DNA of 61,183 nt, taken from NCBI GenBank assembly GCA_965365285.1, contig CBDUBC010000006.1:1-61183 (forward strand). The letters are read 5' to 3'. Under the pieces are notes generated by a model that saw only the letters and a program-made list of their open reading frames with translations, searched no databases and was not told the origin of the DNA. This document shows, one piece after another, positions 1 through 8,305 of this stretch. The stretch comes from JAURDE01 sp965365285. GTDB lineage: Bacteria; Bdellovibrionota; Bacteriovoracia; Bacteriovoracales; Bacteriovoracaceae. The translations under genes were made by a program, and so were the position numbers. Numbering within the stretch: the stretch's first letter is position 1; every line of letters starts with the position of its first letter.

Positions 1-2154
1 ATTGTTGTGGCACCCGTCACCGCAACTACTCAAAACGTAAATGATGCTTCTTTTGTATGGAATTGTGATATTGAAAATACGGTTCCTTGTGATTTTCGTT
101 ATGAAATTAGTACATCAGAAACTCCTGCCTTGGATGATGATCCGTGGGGATCAGTGGTCCAAACTCAAAAACTAGATGGAGACGGAGAATTTTATATACA
201 TGTTCAAGGAAGAAACTCTCTAAATAATAATGTAGGAGAGGTTTCTACCTTATCCTTTTTTATGGATACCACTCCACCTACTTTTACAGGTTCGGACTTA
301 GTGGATGACCCAGCTGTGAAAACTTCTAAAACTTGGAACTGGGGCTGTGATTTAGGTGCAGGCGATGATGGGACAATCTGTATAATGCGATATGCTTTTG
401 ATCAGTCCCCAACGACGGATGGAACAACATCTTGGAGTACCTATTCTGATACCAACACTACCTATACAGCTTCTGCATTAACAGGAAGGTACTACCTTCA
501 TGTTCAAACTCAAGATGAACTTGGAAACGAATCTGCAGTGACTTCTGTTTATGTTGACCTTGATAATTCAGCACCGACCCTTCTCGGTCTAGATAACGAC
601 ACCGTTCCAAAGAATTCTAAAACATGGAACTTTTCTTGTGATCCCTCTTCAGGCCCTGGAGATTGTGAATACCGATTTGTTGTGGATACAAATCCTGTAA
701 CAGATATTTCAGCTCTTCCGTATGGCACTACCAATACGGCCACACAAGCCTCAGGAGATACGACCTACTATATCCATGTCCAGGCGAGAAAACCAGTGAA
801 TGGTCTTGAGAGCGTTGTTATTCATGCTTCAGCTATCCTTGATAATACGGCCCCAAGTATTAATATTAATAGCGAGTCCTTAGATGAGCCTCTAGATGGT
901 TCTACGTCTTTAGATATAACTCCTATAATAAGTGGTACTTTAGACTCTGCAGCTGAAGACGGAGGAAGTATTCGAATTTATAATGATGCCGCATGTACGG
1001 ATCCAATGATTGGAGAGGGTAGCATTAGTACGAACACCTTTTTAGTGAACAATATTACCTTCAATACAGATGGCTCAGATGACGGACTCCAAAGTTTTTA
1101 TGCTGTAGTCGTTGATCAAGCTGGAAATACCAACGTTTGCACGAACTTAAATTTAAGCTATACGCTTGTTACTTCCCCAACTCTCTCTTCTCTCTCCAAA
1201 GAAGCAGGTTTAGAAGGAGAGTCCATAACTCTAACAGGAAATAACTTTGATGCCTCTGGAAATTCCGTCACCGTGGATGGGCAGGCTTGTACAGTAACAT
1301 TTGAAAATTCAACTACTATTACTTGTACTCTTCCAACTCCAAGTGGAGGTGCGGGTGCTATTGATACTGTAGATGTTGTGGTTACAAATTCTTACTCTAA
1401 TAGCTCTACTTTATCGGGGGCCTTTACCTATTTAGGGACTACGGCACAAGGATTTAAGCTTTGGTTAGATGGAAGTGATTTAGCTGTACTTTTTCAAACC
1501 TCCGATTGTACAACAACGGCAGCAACTCTTGATACCGATCCTGTTCAGTGTTGGAAAGATAAGTCGGGATCAGGTAACAATGTTATTCAATTGACGACTC
1601 CTCCTCAGCTTGATTTAGCCGCTCATAACTCTTTAAATGCGATCCTTTTTGATGGAGTTGATGATTTCCTAGAAAAGCTTACGGCGACTGATTTTTCCTT
1701 TGTGACAGGGGAGTATACTTATTTCGTTGTCGCTGCTTATGATGGTACTCAATCAGGTTATGGATCCCCTTTAAATACAACGGGAGCCGATGGTGATAAA
1801 GGAATAGCTCTTTTTGCGAATCAGGTAACGGGAAAATGGGAAGATTGGGCCTATACCCCTGGCCCAAATAATAACTCTGGAATTGTTGGTAATGCGACAG
1901 CAGGGCCTCAAGTGATCACTGTTGCCAATAAGCTTAGCGATGAGAGAGTTTATGCGATTAATGGCACCGAGGTGGCACAATCACCCTTAGCGGGTAGTTT
2001 TATCAATAATTCACTTTTGCGTATTGGAAATGGCAATAATCAGTTCTTTAAAGGGCATATTCTCGAGGTTATCCTTTACCGTAAAAAACTCACATCAAGT
2101 GAAAGAAGTGTGGTAAATACCTATTTGAATACCAAATGGGGCATCACACCTTAA
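1..2154 (+). CDS. Secreted multidomain Ig-like/IPT/LamG-like protein, 5' truncated
   Basis: The frame is open from base 1, so the gene starts upstream; the GTG at 7 is only the first in-window candidate. The 715 visible residues contain three related repeats of about 95 residues (roughly 1-88, 89-187, 188-283), each with a TW-N-W/S-C core, a YYxHVQ strand and an ending like DNxAPT. A further Ig-like domain covers about 284-388 and an IPT/TIG domain about 390-477 (LTGNNFDASGNSVTVDG). The C-terminus (about 485-715) has the LamG/concanavalin-like pattern LWLDGSD, WKDKSGSGNN, FDGVDDFLE and the closing YLNTKWGI. Such proteins are usually surface adhesins or matrix proteins. Paired cysteines in the repeats fit export. 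The specific ligand is unknown. Confidence 0.8.
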   Translation: MVVAPVTATTQNVNDASFVWNCDIENTVPCDFRYEISTSETPALDDDPWGSVVQTQKLDGDGEFYIHVQGRNSLNNNVGEVSTLSFFMDTTPPTFTGSDLVDDPAVKTSKTWNWGCDLGAGDDGTICIMRYAFDQSPTTDGTTSWSTYSDTNTTYTASALTGRYYLHVQTQDELGNESAVTSVYVDLDNSAPTLLGLDNDTVPKNSKTWNFSCDPSSGPGDCEYRFVVDTNPVTDISALPYGTTNTATQASGDTTYYIHVQARKPVNGLESVVIHASAILDNTAPSININSESLDEPLDGSTSLDITPIISGTLDSAAEDGGSIRIYNDAACTDPMIGEGSISTNTFLVNNITFNTDGSDDGLQSFYAVVVDQAGNTNVCTNLNLSYTLVTSPTLSSLSKEAGLEGESITLTGNNFDASGNSVTVDGQACTVTFENSTTITCTLPTPSGGAGAIDTVDVVVTNSYSNSSTLSGAFTYLGTTAQGFKLWLDGSDLAVLFQTSDCTTTAATLDTDPVQCWKDKSGSGNNVIQLTTPPQLDLAAHNSLNAILFDGVDDFLEKLTATDFSFVTGEYTYFVVAAYDGTQSGYGSPLNTTGADGDKGIALFANQVTGKWEDWAYTPGPNNNSGIVGNATAGPQVITVANKLSDERVYAINGTEVAQSPLAGSFINNSLLRIGNGNNQFFKGHILEVILYRKKLTSSERSVVNTYLNTKWGITP

Positions 2155-2185
2155 AGCCTCTACTTTTTTTTACTATATTGAAAGA

Positions 2186-3469
2186 GTGAAAGATCAACTA
2201 TCCGTTACTCAGCTCGTCTATAATATCAAGCAGGTTCTTGAAGGGGAATTTCGTTTTCTAAAAGTAGAAGGTGAGATTTCGAACTTTAGTCGATCTTCTG
2301 CTGGGCATATTTATTTTACCCTTTCTGATAAGGAGAGTTCCATTTCATGTGCTCTTTTTCGAGGGGATGTGCTGAGAAACCCCGAGGTTAAGAATATTAA
2401 AGACGGTGACAAGGTTCTTATATCTGGTGGAGTTGGGGTTTATACCAAAAGAGGAACTTTTCAAATTATTGTTAAGACGATATCCCTTAGTGGAAAAGGA
2501 GACCTTCTTGCTGAGTTTGAAAAACTTAAGAAAAAACTAGCTGCTGAGGGACTCTTTGATCCTCAAATTAAACAGAAAATACCGCCACTTCCAAAAAGAG
2601 TTGCCGTGATTACGGCGAGAGGAGGAGCAGCTCTTCAAGACTTTTTAAATGTTTTCCAAAGAAGAAGTTTATGGATGGATATTCTTGTTGTCCCTTCAGT
2701 TGTACAGGGCGACGCCGCTCCTAAATCTCTTATCCAATCTCTTCAAAGCACGATTGCTTATTCCCTCGATGCTCCTGAGGATAAAAAAATTGACGTAATC
2801 GTTCTTACGAGAGGAGGTGGAAGTTTAGAGGATCTTTGGGCATTTAACGATGAAGCCTTGGCATGGGAAATCTATCAATGTCCCATTCCGATAATCAGCG
2901 CTGTCGGTCATCAGGTTGATTATTCTATTTCTGATTTTGTCTCTGATCTTCGTTGTGAAACACCAACGGCCGCTGCTGAGGTATTAACGAGTGAGCAGGC
3001 AAAGCTTCTAGAAAGAATAGGTCACTTAAAAAAAGGTATTCTTTCTGAAGGCCGTCATATTATTCAAAAAAATAAAGTTAGACTCAATCATGCCCATCCT
3101 ACTGCGAATTTAGATCGAATTTGGGGTCTCTATAATCATTATCAAAAGCGACTGAGCAAGTGTGACTTAAGCAATCGGCTCATGGAATTAACTAGCTTTC
3201 ATGAAAAACAGCTAAATCTGGATGATCTTTTACAACGCCTACAGACAAATACTAAAGATCAAATGATCGAGTTTAGTAAAAGAGTTGATCGCTCAGGTTA
3301 TCTGCTAAATGCTTTAGGGCCCCACCAGGTACTCGGTAGGGGGTATAGCTATCTTACAACTGAAGATGGCGATGTTGTTACGACTTTTAAATCCTTTAAA
3401 AAAATTCCAAAAAGCAAGGCGCTAGACCTTCATTTTTTGGATGGTCATGGTAAAGTAAGAAAAATTTAA
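2186..3469 (+). CDS. xseA: Exodeoxyribonuclease VII large subunit
   Basis: The 427-residue protein has the XseA layout. An N-terminal OB-fold begins LSVTQLVYNIKQ and includes VEGEISNFSRSSAGHIYFTL. The catalytic ExoVII domain follows, with PKRVAVITARGGAALQD, VLTRGGGSLEDLW and SAVGHQVDYSISDFVSDLR motifs. A coiled C-terminal region ends with LGRGYSYLTT. With the small subunit XseB it degrades single-stranded DNA in both directions in the cytoplasm. The start is GTG at 2186, matching the usual beginning of the family; the ribosome-binding site is weak. No xseB is visible next to it. It is followed after 15 bases by an M23 lipoprotein and probably shares its transcript. Confidence 0.96.
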   Translation: MKDQLSVTQLVYNIKQVLEGEFRFLKVEGEISNFSRSSAGHIYFTLSDKESSISCALFRGDVLRNPEVKNIKDGDKVLISGGVGVYTKRGTFQIIVKTISLSGKGDLLAEFEKLKKKLAAEGLFDPQIKQKIPPLPKRVAVITARGGAALQDFLNVFQRRSLWMDILVVPSVVQGDAAPKSLIQSLQSTIAYSLDAPEDKKIDVIVLTRGGGSLEDLWAFNDEALAWEIYQCPIPIISAVGHQVDYSISDFVSDLRCETPTAAAEVLTSEQAKLLERIGHLKKGILSEGRHIIQKNKVRLNHAHPTANLDRIWGLYNHYQKRLSKCDLSNRLMELTSFHEKQLNLDDLLQRLQTNTKDQMIEFSKRVDRSGYLLNALGPHQVLGRGYSYLTTEDGDVVTTFKSFKKIPKSKALDLHFLDGHGKVRKI

Positions 3470-3484
3470 AACAGGAGTGTAAGA

Positions 3485-4348
3485 ATGCATGGATTGCTAT
3501 ATGTTGCCCTTTTCCTTACTCTAGTTTCCTGTTCAAGTTGGAAATCTAAAGAGGTTACCCTTCAAGAAGAAGAGATCAAGCTCACCGAACCGGTAACCCT
3601 TAAGATACGACCTGGAGAGGTCTTAAGAGTTGATTTTAGCGCCTCTAGTGGAAACCGAGCATTTAAATGCAAAGATAAAAAAATTCCATATTTCTATGCT
3701 GATGGTATTGCTGAAGCTTATATTGTGGAGACTTACTTTAGTGATTTGAGGCCCTTTGCCTGCTTTTATGGTAAAAACAAAGTTTTTGATGTGGTTGTCG
3801 TAGAAAAGGAATTTCCCTCAGAGAGACTTCATGTCGATCGAAAGAAAGTATTTTATTCAAAAGAAGACCTTAAAAGAATAAGGGCCGAACAAAAAGTTCT
3901 TAATAAAATCTATAATGGTTCTTTAAAAAGACCACTTTTTAAAACTGGTTTTGAACTACCGATTAACTCAAAAATAACCTCGATCTATGGAACAAGACGT
4001 ATTTTTAATAATAAAAAAAAATCGCAGCATCTTGGGACTGATTATAGGGCTAAGGTGGGAACTCCTATTTACTCTTCGAACGCAGGAAAGGTCGTACTGA
4101 GTAGAGATCTCTTTTTTACTGGAAATACAATCATAGTAGATCATGGACTTGGTCTGTTTACACTCTATGGACACCTGTCGGAGACAAAGGCAGAGGAAGG
4201 AGAATTTCTTCCTAAAGGTGCCCTAGTAGGTCTTGCCGGAATGACAGGAAGGGCAACAGGTCCACACCTTCATTGGGGTGTAAAAATTCATGGTGAATGG
4301 ATTGATGGTAAGAGTCTGGTGGCAGAAACCGCAGATGAAAAGTTATAA
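3485..4348 (+). CDS. M23-family peptidase lipoprotein
   Basis: The protein starts MHGLLYVALFLTLVSCSS, a lipoprotein signal with lipobox LVSC, so it should be anchored in an envelope membrane. The C-terminal half (about 155-280) is an M23/LytM domain with the zinc-binding HLGTDYRA motif, the strand VDHGLGLFTLYGHLS and the closing GPHLHWGV. All expected metal and catalytic histidines and the aspartate are present, so an active peptidoglycan endopeptidase is likely. The N-terminal 130 residues are a separate beta-rich domain I cannot name. An AGGAG site lies about 8 bases before the ATG. It overlaps the next gene by 14 bases. In a predator it could serve self or prey wall remodelling; that is inference. 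Confidence 0.9.
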   Translation: MHGLLYVALFLTLVSCSSWKSKEVTLQEEEIKLTEPVTLKIRPGEVLRVDFSASSGNRAFKCKDKKIPYFYADGIAEAYIVETYFSDLRPFACFYGKNKVFDVVVVEKEFPSERLHVDRKKVFYSKEDLKRIRAEQKVLNKIYNGSLKRPLFKTGFELPINSKITSIYGTRRIFNNKKKSQHLGTDYRAKVGTPIYSSNAGKVVLSRDLFFTGNTIIVDHGLGLFTLYGHLSETKAEEGEFLPKGALVGLAGMTGRATGPHLHWGVKIHGEWIDGKSLVAETADEKL

Positions 4349-5675
4349 GGTCTCAGAACTTTCCTCAGATACGTCTTTTAATCAATCCTTTTTTGAGATG
4401 ACCTCCTTTGCCTTAACTAAGGAGAAAGGCGACAAACAACAGCATAAAATCCTAGATCAAATGATCGAGCTTCACCTTGATATATTCCAATTTAAAGAGG
4501 TGAGTGAGGTTCTTACAAGACTCAATCAAATTATCGAAAAACAAAATTCTTTTATTGAAGAGTTTGTCCTTAACGAATCGTTTCCTATTTATTCTGAAAA
4601 AGAAGGAAATGCTATCGGGGTACGCTTTAAGGAAGAAGAGTTTTATGAAATGGACTCTCTGATATGTCACCTTGGAGTTAAGATTTTAGAGCGTTTTTAC
4701 TATTATAAAAATAAAATAAAAGATGAAAAACCTGAAGTTGTTTTTTTTGAAGAGGTCTTTCAAAAATTTCCGTTCCCTTTGATCGTCTTAACAGGAAAAG
4801 GTGAGATTTGGCTTCACAATCAAGAGTTTTCTAAACTTAATATATTACCAACGGATCTTTTAGAAAAAGAGAATGACCAAACCTTTTTTACCAACGAACA
4901 AACTTTTAAAGTCAAAAGAATGGATTGGGATAAAAATGAGCAGCATTTTATTCTTTACCTGCTTAATTCTATGGATAATCTCAATAAAGATAAGAGATTA
5001 AAAATGTCCTCCTTTTCTGAGTTGGGAATTATGGCAAGCTCGATTGCTCATGAGTTGAATAACCCTCTGATGGGGATTTCAGCAGCTATTACTCTAATTG
5101 AAATGGATGAAGATTTCAGTAAAACTCAGCAAAAAACCATTAGGGAAATGAAAGAGAGTGCCAAACGTTGTGGAGAGCTTGTAAGCGTCTTCCTTGGGTT
5201 TTCAAAAAGAATAACAAATTTCGATACCAGTGAAAAAATTACGGATTCTTTTAAACGGGCCCTTAATCTTCTTCGTTTTCGTATGATTGAATCTAATATT
5301 TGTCTTGATTGTCAGATTCAGAAGAAACAAAGCTTTAATCATAGTATTAATTCCAGCGTGATTACTATGGTTTTTTATTTAATTTTGAATGAAGTGATTA
5401 CCGTTCACTCCAAAGAAAAGTTGATTAACGGACAATGGAGCAGTTCTTTAAAAGGAAAGCTTACGGAAAAAGAGGGTGAGCTTATTTTATCTATTGAAGG
5501 ACTAGCAGCAAAAAAAATCTTTGAAACGATGGGTTCTCTAAGTCTTACAAGAAATCTTCTCAATATTGATGGGCTTGAATTATCACAAAGTGAGTTTGGT
5601 ATACATCTAGAAGTAAAAAACAAACTGGCACAATTAATCGAACTTGATACCCAACAAGAACTTCCTTTTTCCTAG
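4335..5675 (+). CDS. PAS-HisKA histidine-kinase-like protein with degenerate ATPase domain
   Basis: Using the ATG at 4335 (446 residues), the gene overlaps the M23 gene by 14 bases; an upstream in-frame ATG at 4290 would overlap by 59 and encode M23-shadow sequence. A PAS-like region (about 135-215) precedes a clear H-box, SIAHELNNPL, with His239 as candidate phospho-acceptor. The C-terminal region keeps an N-box-like FYLILNEV, but I see no DxGxG (G1) and no glycine-rich G2 lid where HATPase_c should have them. It has no membrane segment, so it is cytosolic. It may be a phosphotransfer or dimerisation protein rather than an autokinase. No response regulator is adjacent. Confidence 0.75.
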   Translation: MKSYKVSELSSDTSFNQSFFEMTSFALTKEKGDKQQHKILDQMIELHLDIFQFKEVSEVLTRLNQIIEKQNSFIEEFVLNESFPIYSEKEGNAIGVRFKEEEFYEMDSLICHLGVKILERFYYYKNKIKDEKPEVVFFEEVFQKFPFPLIVLTGKGEIWLHNQEFSKLNILPTDLLEKENDQTFFTNEQTFKVKRMDWDKNEQHFILYLLNSMDNLNKDKRLKMSSFSELGIMASSIAHELNNPLMGISAAITLIEMDEDFSKTQQKTIREMKESAKRCGELVSVFLGFSKRITNFDTSEKITDSFKRALNLLRFRMIESNICLDCQIQKKQSFNHSINSSVITMVFYLILNEVITVHSKEKLINGQWSSSLKGKLTEKEGELILSIEGLAAKKIFETMGSLSLTRNLLNIDGLELSQSEFGIHLEVKNKLAQLIELDTQQELPFS

Positions 5676-7012
5676 ATATATTCTTTTGGAAAAAAATAAG
5701 TATGTGATTTAGAATCAATGAATTTTTCAAGATCGGCTAGAAGCTTATTAAAATTTCGGTCTCGAGGAGCATTGAAGAAAAGTAGATCTGGATTCTTTGC
5801 GTTCTTTTCCATCTCAATGAAACTTCTTAAAAACTCTTTAAGCTGAGGGTTGTAGTGATTCTTTTTGAGTTTATGATGAGCAATTTTATTCGCTTTACTG
5901 GAAATATTTTGAATGAGTTTCTTTTTATGGGCAGGATAGCGAAAAACTAAGATGGCCTTTTGGTGGAATGATTTAAGTGGAATCATAATATACTGTTCTG
6001 GAACAAGATGAAAGCAAATGACAAAGTCTCCAATTTCTTTGGAGTCAATTTCGAGGGCCTGTTGGTCCTGTTTTTTAGTACTGGTGCTAGCATCCGTAAT
6101 TTCCTTTCCAGAGATATGAGTCTTCCACAGAAATTGGATAATTTCCTCTCTTTGATTTTCTTCGATTTTAGAAAATAGAGTATTGTAATGGACAAAGATT
6201 TCTAAGAAAGGTTCATAAAGTTTTATCGTAATGAGATTCCAGTCATAACCATCGATCTTACTTTCTATATAATCTACTTCAGAGGGTTTATTCTGACAAG
6301 GGAGTGAAAACAGAATAACACCATTACCTCCTTTGAGAGTAACCAGATAAGGTGTTTTTATATTTCTAATCACCGAAAGAATCTTTTCTTTAGGTGTACC
6401 TTTTTTGAAATTATTTCGATCGAGCTCAAAACGATTTCGTGGATAATAAAGATTATTGATCTTTGAAATACCTTTTTCAATAAAGATATCGAGATATTTG
6501 AGAAGAAGCTGAGCACTTGCCATAGCGTCATCTAAAGCACGATGCGCTTTATGATGAGGGATTCCAAAAATCTTACTCATGTAATTCAAATTCGAATTGA
6601 GAAGATTGGGAATAAGGTATTTAGTCATAAGGTTTGTACAAATACTTTTATTTTTTAGTGGTTCTTTATGAAGTCTCTTCAAAACGGAATTAAAGAAAGG
6701 AACATCAAAAGAAGTATTATGGGCGACTAAAATAGAATCTCCCATAAACTCAATGATCTCATCAATGACCTCTATAATAGTAGGGCAGTCCTTGACATGA
6801 CTTTGCTTTATATTTGTTAGCTTTTGAATAAACTCTGGAATAGGTATTTCAGGATTGATGAGAAAGTTTTTCTGCTTAACGATCTTTCTATGTTCAATTT
6901 TAATTAAACCAATTTCAATAATTTTATCGACGGAATGGTTACCACCGGTCGTTTCAAGATCAAAAACGCAAAAGGTGAGGTCATCGAGAAGTTTTGTAGA
7001 TATTTCGTTCAT
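5672..7012 (-). CDS. DnaQ-like DEDDh 3'-5' exonuclease with long C-terminal extension
   Basis: Residues 1-175 form a DEDDh exonuclease of the DNA polymerase III epsilon family: ExoI FDLETTGG, ExoII VAHNTSFDVPFF, and ExoIII HRALDDAMAS. All four acidic residues and the histidine are present. About 270 further residues have no motif I recognise; they are basic and lysine-rich towards the end. Replicative epsilon subunits are about 240 residues, so this is more likely an accessory exonuclease. The stop shares a CTAG with the stop of the convergent kinase-like gene, overlapping by 4 bases. A consensus-like promoter with an inverted repeat lies at 7049-7077. Confidence 0.88.
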   Translation of the reverse strand: MNEISTKLLDDLTFCVFDLETTGGNHSVDKIIEIGLIKIEHRKIVKQKNFLINPEIPIPEFIQKLTNIKQSHVKDCPTIIEVIDEIIEFMGDSILVAHNTSFDVPFFNSVLKRLHKEPLKNKSICTNLMTKYLIPNLLNSNLNYMSKIFGIPHHKAHRALDDAMASAQLLLKYLDIFIEKGISKINNLYYPRNRFELDRNNFKKGTPKEKILSVIRNIKTPYLVTLKGGNGVILFSLPCQNKPSEVDYIESKIDGYDWNLITIKLYEPFLEIFVHYNTLFSKIEENQREEIIQFLWKTHISGKEITDASTSTKKQDQQALEIDSKEIGDFVICFHLVPEQYIMIPLKSFHQKAILVFRYPAHKKKLIQNISSKANKIAHHKLKKNHYNPQLKEFLRSFIEMEKNAKNPDLLFFNAPRDRNFNKLLADLEKFIDSKSHTYFFPKEYI

Positions 7013-7048
7013 AGTTGGCTCCGAGTATTCACTCGCGAATTTTCTTCT

Positions 7049-7077
7049 ATTATAGAGGAGTTCTCTATAGGTGTGTA
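7049..7077 (-). promoter_or_regulatory. Candidate promoter with overlapping inverted repeat
   Basis: Read on the minus strand, TACACA (7077-7072), a 17-base spacer and a perfect TATAAT (7054-7049) lie about 37 bases before the DnaQ-like gene. A perfect 7-bp inverted repeat, TATAGAG (7051-7057) and CTCTATA (7063-7069) with a 5-base gap, overlaps the -10 and the spacer, the usual place for a repressor site. No T-run follows on either strand, so it is not a terminator. No regulator is assigned. Confidence 0.45.
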
Positions 7078-7090
7078 GAGGTAAATATTT

Positions 7091-7474
7091 CTATTTAAGA
7101 AGATCTTCCTTTTTAAATCCCTGGGGGAAGAGTTGATTAAAATTTAGAACCTCTTTTGTTCCTTCTCTGTTTAATATAGTCACTTTGGTGCTGTCATCAG
7201 CAAATTCTTGAATGACTTGTCTACACATTCCGCATGGATAGAACCCTCCATCAGTATAGATGTAGATATGTTTGATGATTTTACAACCTGCAGCGATTGC
7301 TTGAAAAATGGCATTTCTTTCAGCGCATATTGTTGCACCATAACTCGCATTTTCTACATTACATCCACAAAAATGTCGTCCGTCTTCCATGACAACCGTC
7401 GAGCCTACTTTAAATTTAGAATACGGGCAATAAGCCTTTTCGGATATCTCTTTGGTGAGTTCTTCGTATTTCAT
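7091..7474 (-). CDS. cdd: Cytidine deaminase
   Basis: The 127-residue length is that of the tetrameric cytidine deaminases. The zinc-site motifs are complete: CAERNAIF (cysteine ligand and catalytic glutamate) and PCGMCRQ (two cysteine ligands). The N-terminal substrate region CPYSKFKVGS is also typical. It deaminates cytidine and deoxycytidine to uridine and deoxyuridine in the cytoplasm. It is the last gene of deoA-punA-cdd, 9 bases after punA, with an AGGGA ribosome-binding site. Together the three convert nucleosides into bases and sugar phosphates, which suits a cell recycling external nucleic acid. Confidence 0.97.
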   Translation of the reverse strand: MKYEELTKEISEKAYCPYSKFKVGSTVVMEDGRHFCGCNVENASYGATICAERNAIFQAIAAGCKIIKHIYIYTDGGFYPCGMCRQVIQEFADDSTKVTILNREGTKEVLNFNQLFPQGFKKEDLLK

Positions 7475-7483
7475 AATGATTCC

Positions 7484-8305
7484 CTATATTTTTTTAAGTG
7501 CGATCATTAGTATGTTAGAGAAATTTTGCATGGCCTTAAGAGCTGTTTCTTTTACTTCTTCATGGCTAAGTTTTTGATTTAGAATTCCTGCTGCCATATT
7601 GGTGATGCAGCTTAGACCGATGACCTTTATACCCATATGATTAGCCGCAATTGCTTCAGAGACAGTACTCATTCCCACCATATCAGCGCCAAGTGTTCTA
7701 AGCATTTTAATTTCTGCTGGAGTTTCGTAGCAAGGTCCCATCAAACCTGCATATACTCCTGTTTGGAGAGAAATCCCTTCTTCTTTACAAGCCTTCAGAA
7801 TTATTTTTCGAAGTTCTGTGCTATAAGCATCAGACATGTCAGGAAAACGTGGTCCTAGTTCTGAAATGTTCTCTCCAATAAGTGGATTATTTCCAGAGAG
7901 GTTCAGGTGATCCGAAATCATTACAATGTCAGCAGGTTTATATTGAGTATTAATACCACCTGAGGCATTGGTGAGAATTAAATTTTTTACTCCCCAGGCA
8001 CCCATCACTCTCACTGGAAAGACAACTTCACTTAAGTCATTCCCTTCGTAGGCATGAACTCTTCCTTGAAGTAATGCGATTTTTTTATTTTCCCACTCAA
8101 CGAGATGGAGTGTCCCTTCATGACCTTGAACAGATGTTTGAGGGAAATTAGGTATTTCACTGTAAGGGATCGATTGGTGAGATTTAAAATTTTGGACAAA
8201 ATCTCCTAAGCCTGATCCTAGGACAACAGCAATATTAGGAATAAATTTTTGTTTTTTTAGATGTTCAAGAGTTTCTGTGATTTGTTTATGACCTAAGATT
8301 CCCAA
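7484..8305 (-). CDS. punA: Purine nucleoside phosphorylase (trimeric type)
   Basis: The 273-residue protein has the phosphate-binding VVLGSGLGDF, the substrate segment HLNLSGNNPL with GPRFPDMSDAYS, and the purine-site region MGPCYETPAEI and GADMVGMSTVSE of the PunA/PNP-I family. It phosphorolyses purine nucleosides to base plus (deoxy)ribose-1-phosphate. The start appears to be TTG at 8305, with AAGGA about 7 bases upstream, overlapping deoA by 13 bases; no early in-frame ATG exists. Translational coupling with deoA is likely. Substrate preference among guanosine, inosine and adenosine cannot be read with certainty. Confidence 0.95.
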   Translation of the reverse strand: MGILGHKQITETLEHLKKQKFIPNIAVVLGSGLGDFVQNFKSHQSIPYSEIPNFPQTSVQGHEGTLHLVEWENKKIALLQGRVHAYEGNDLSEVVFPVRVMGAWGVKNLILTNASGGINTQYKPADIVMISDHLNLSGNNPLIGENISELGPRFPDMSDAYSTELRKIILKACKEEGISLQTGVYAGLMGPCYETPAEIKMLRTLGADMVGMSTVSEAIAANHMGIKVIGLSCITNMAAGILNQKLSHEEVKETALKAMQNFSNILMIALKKI

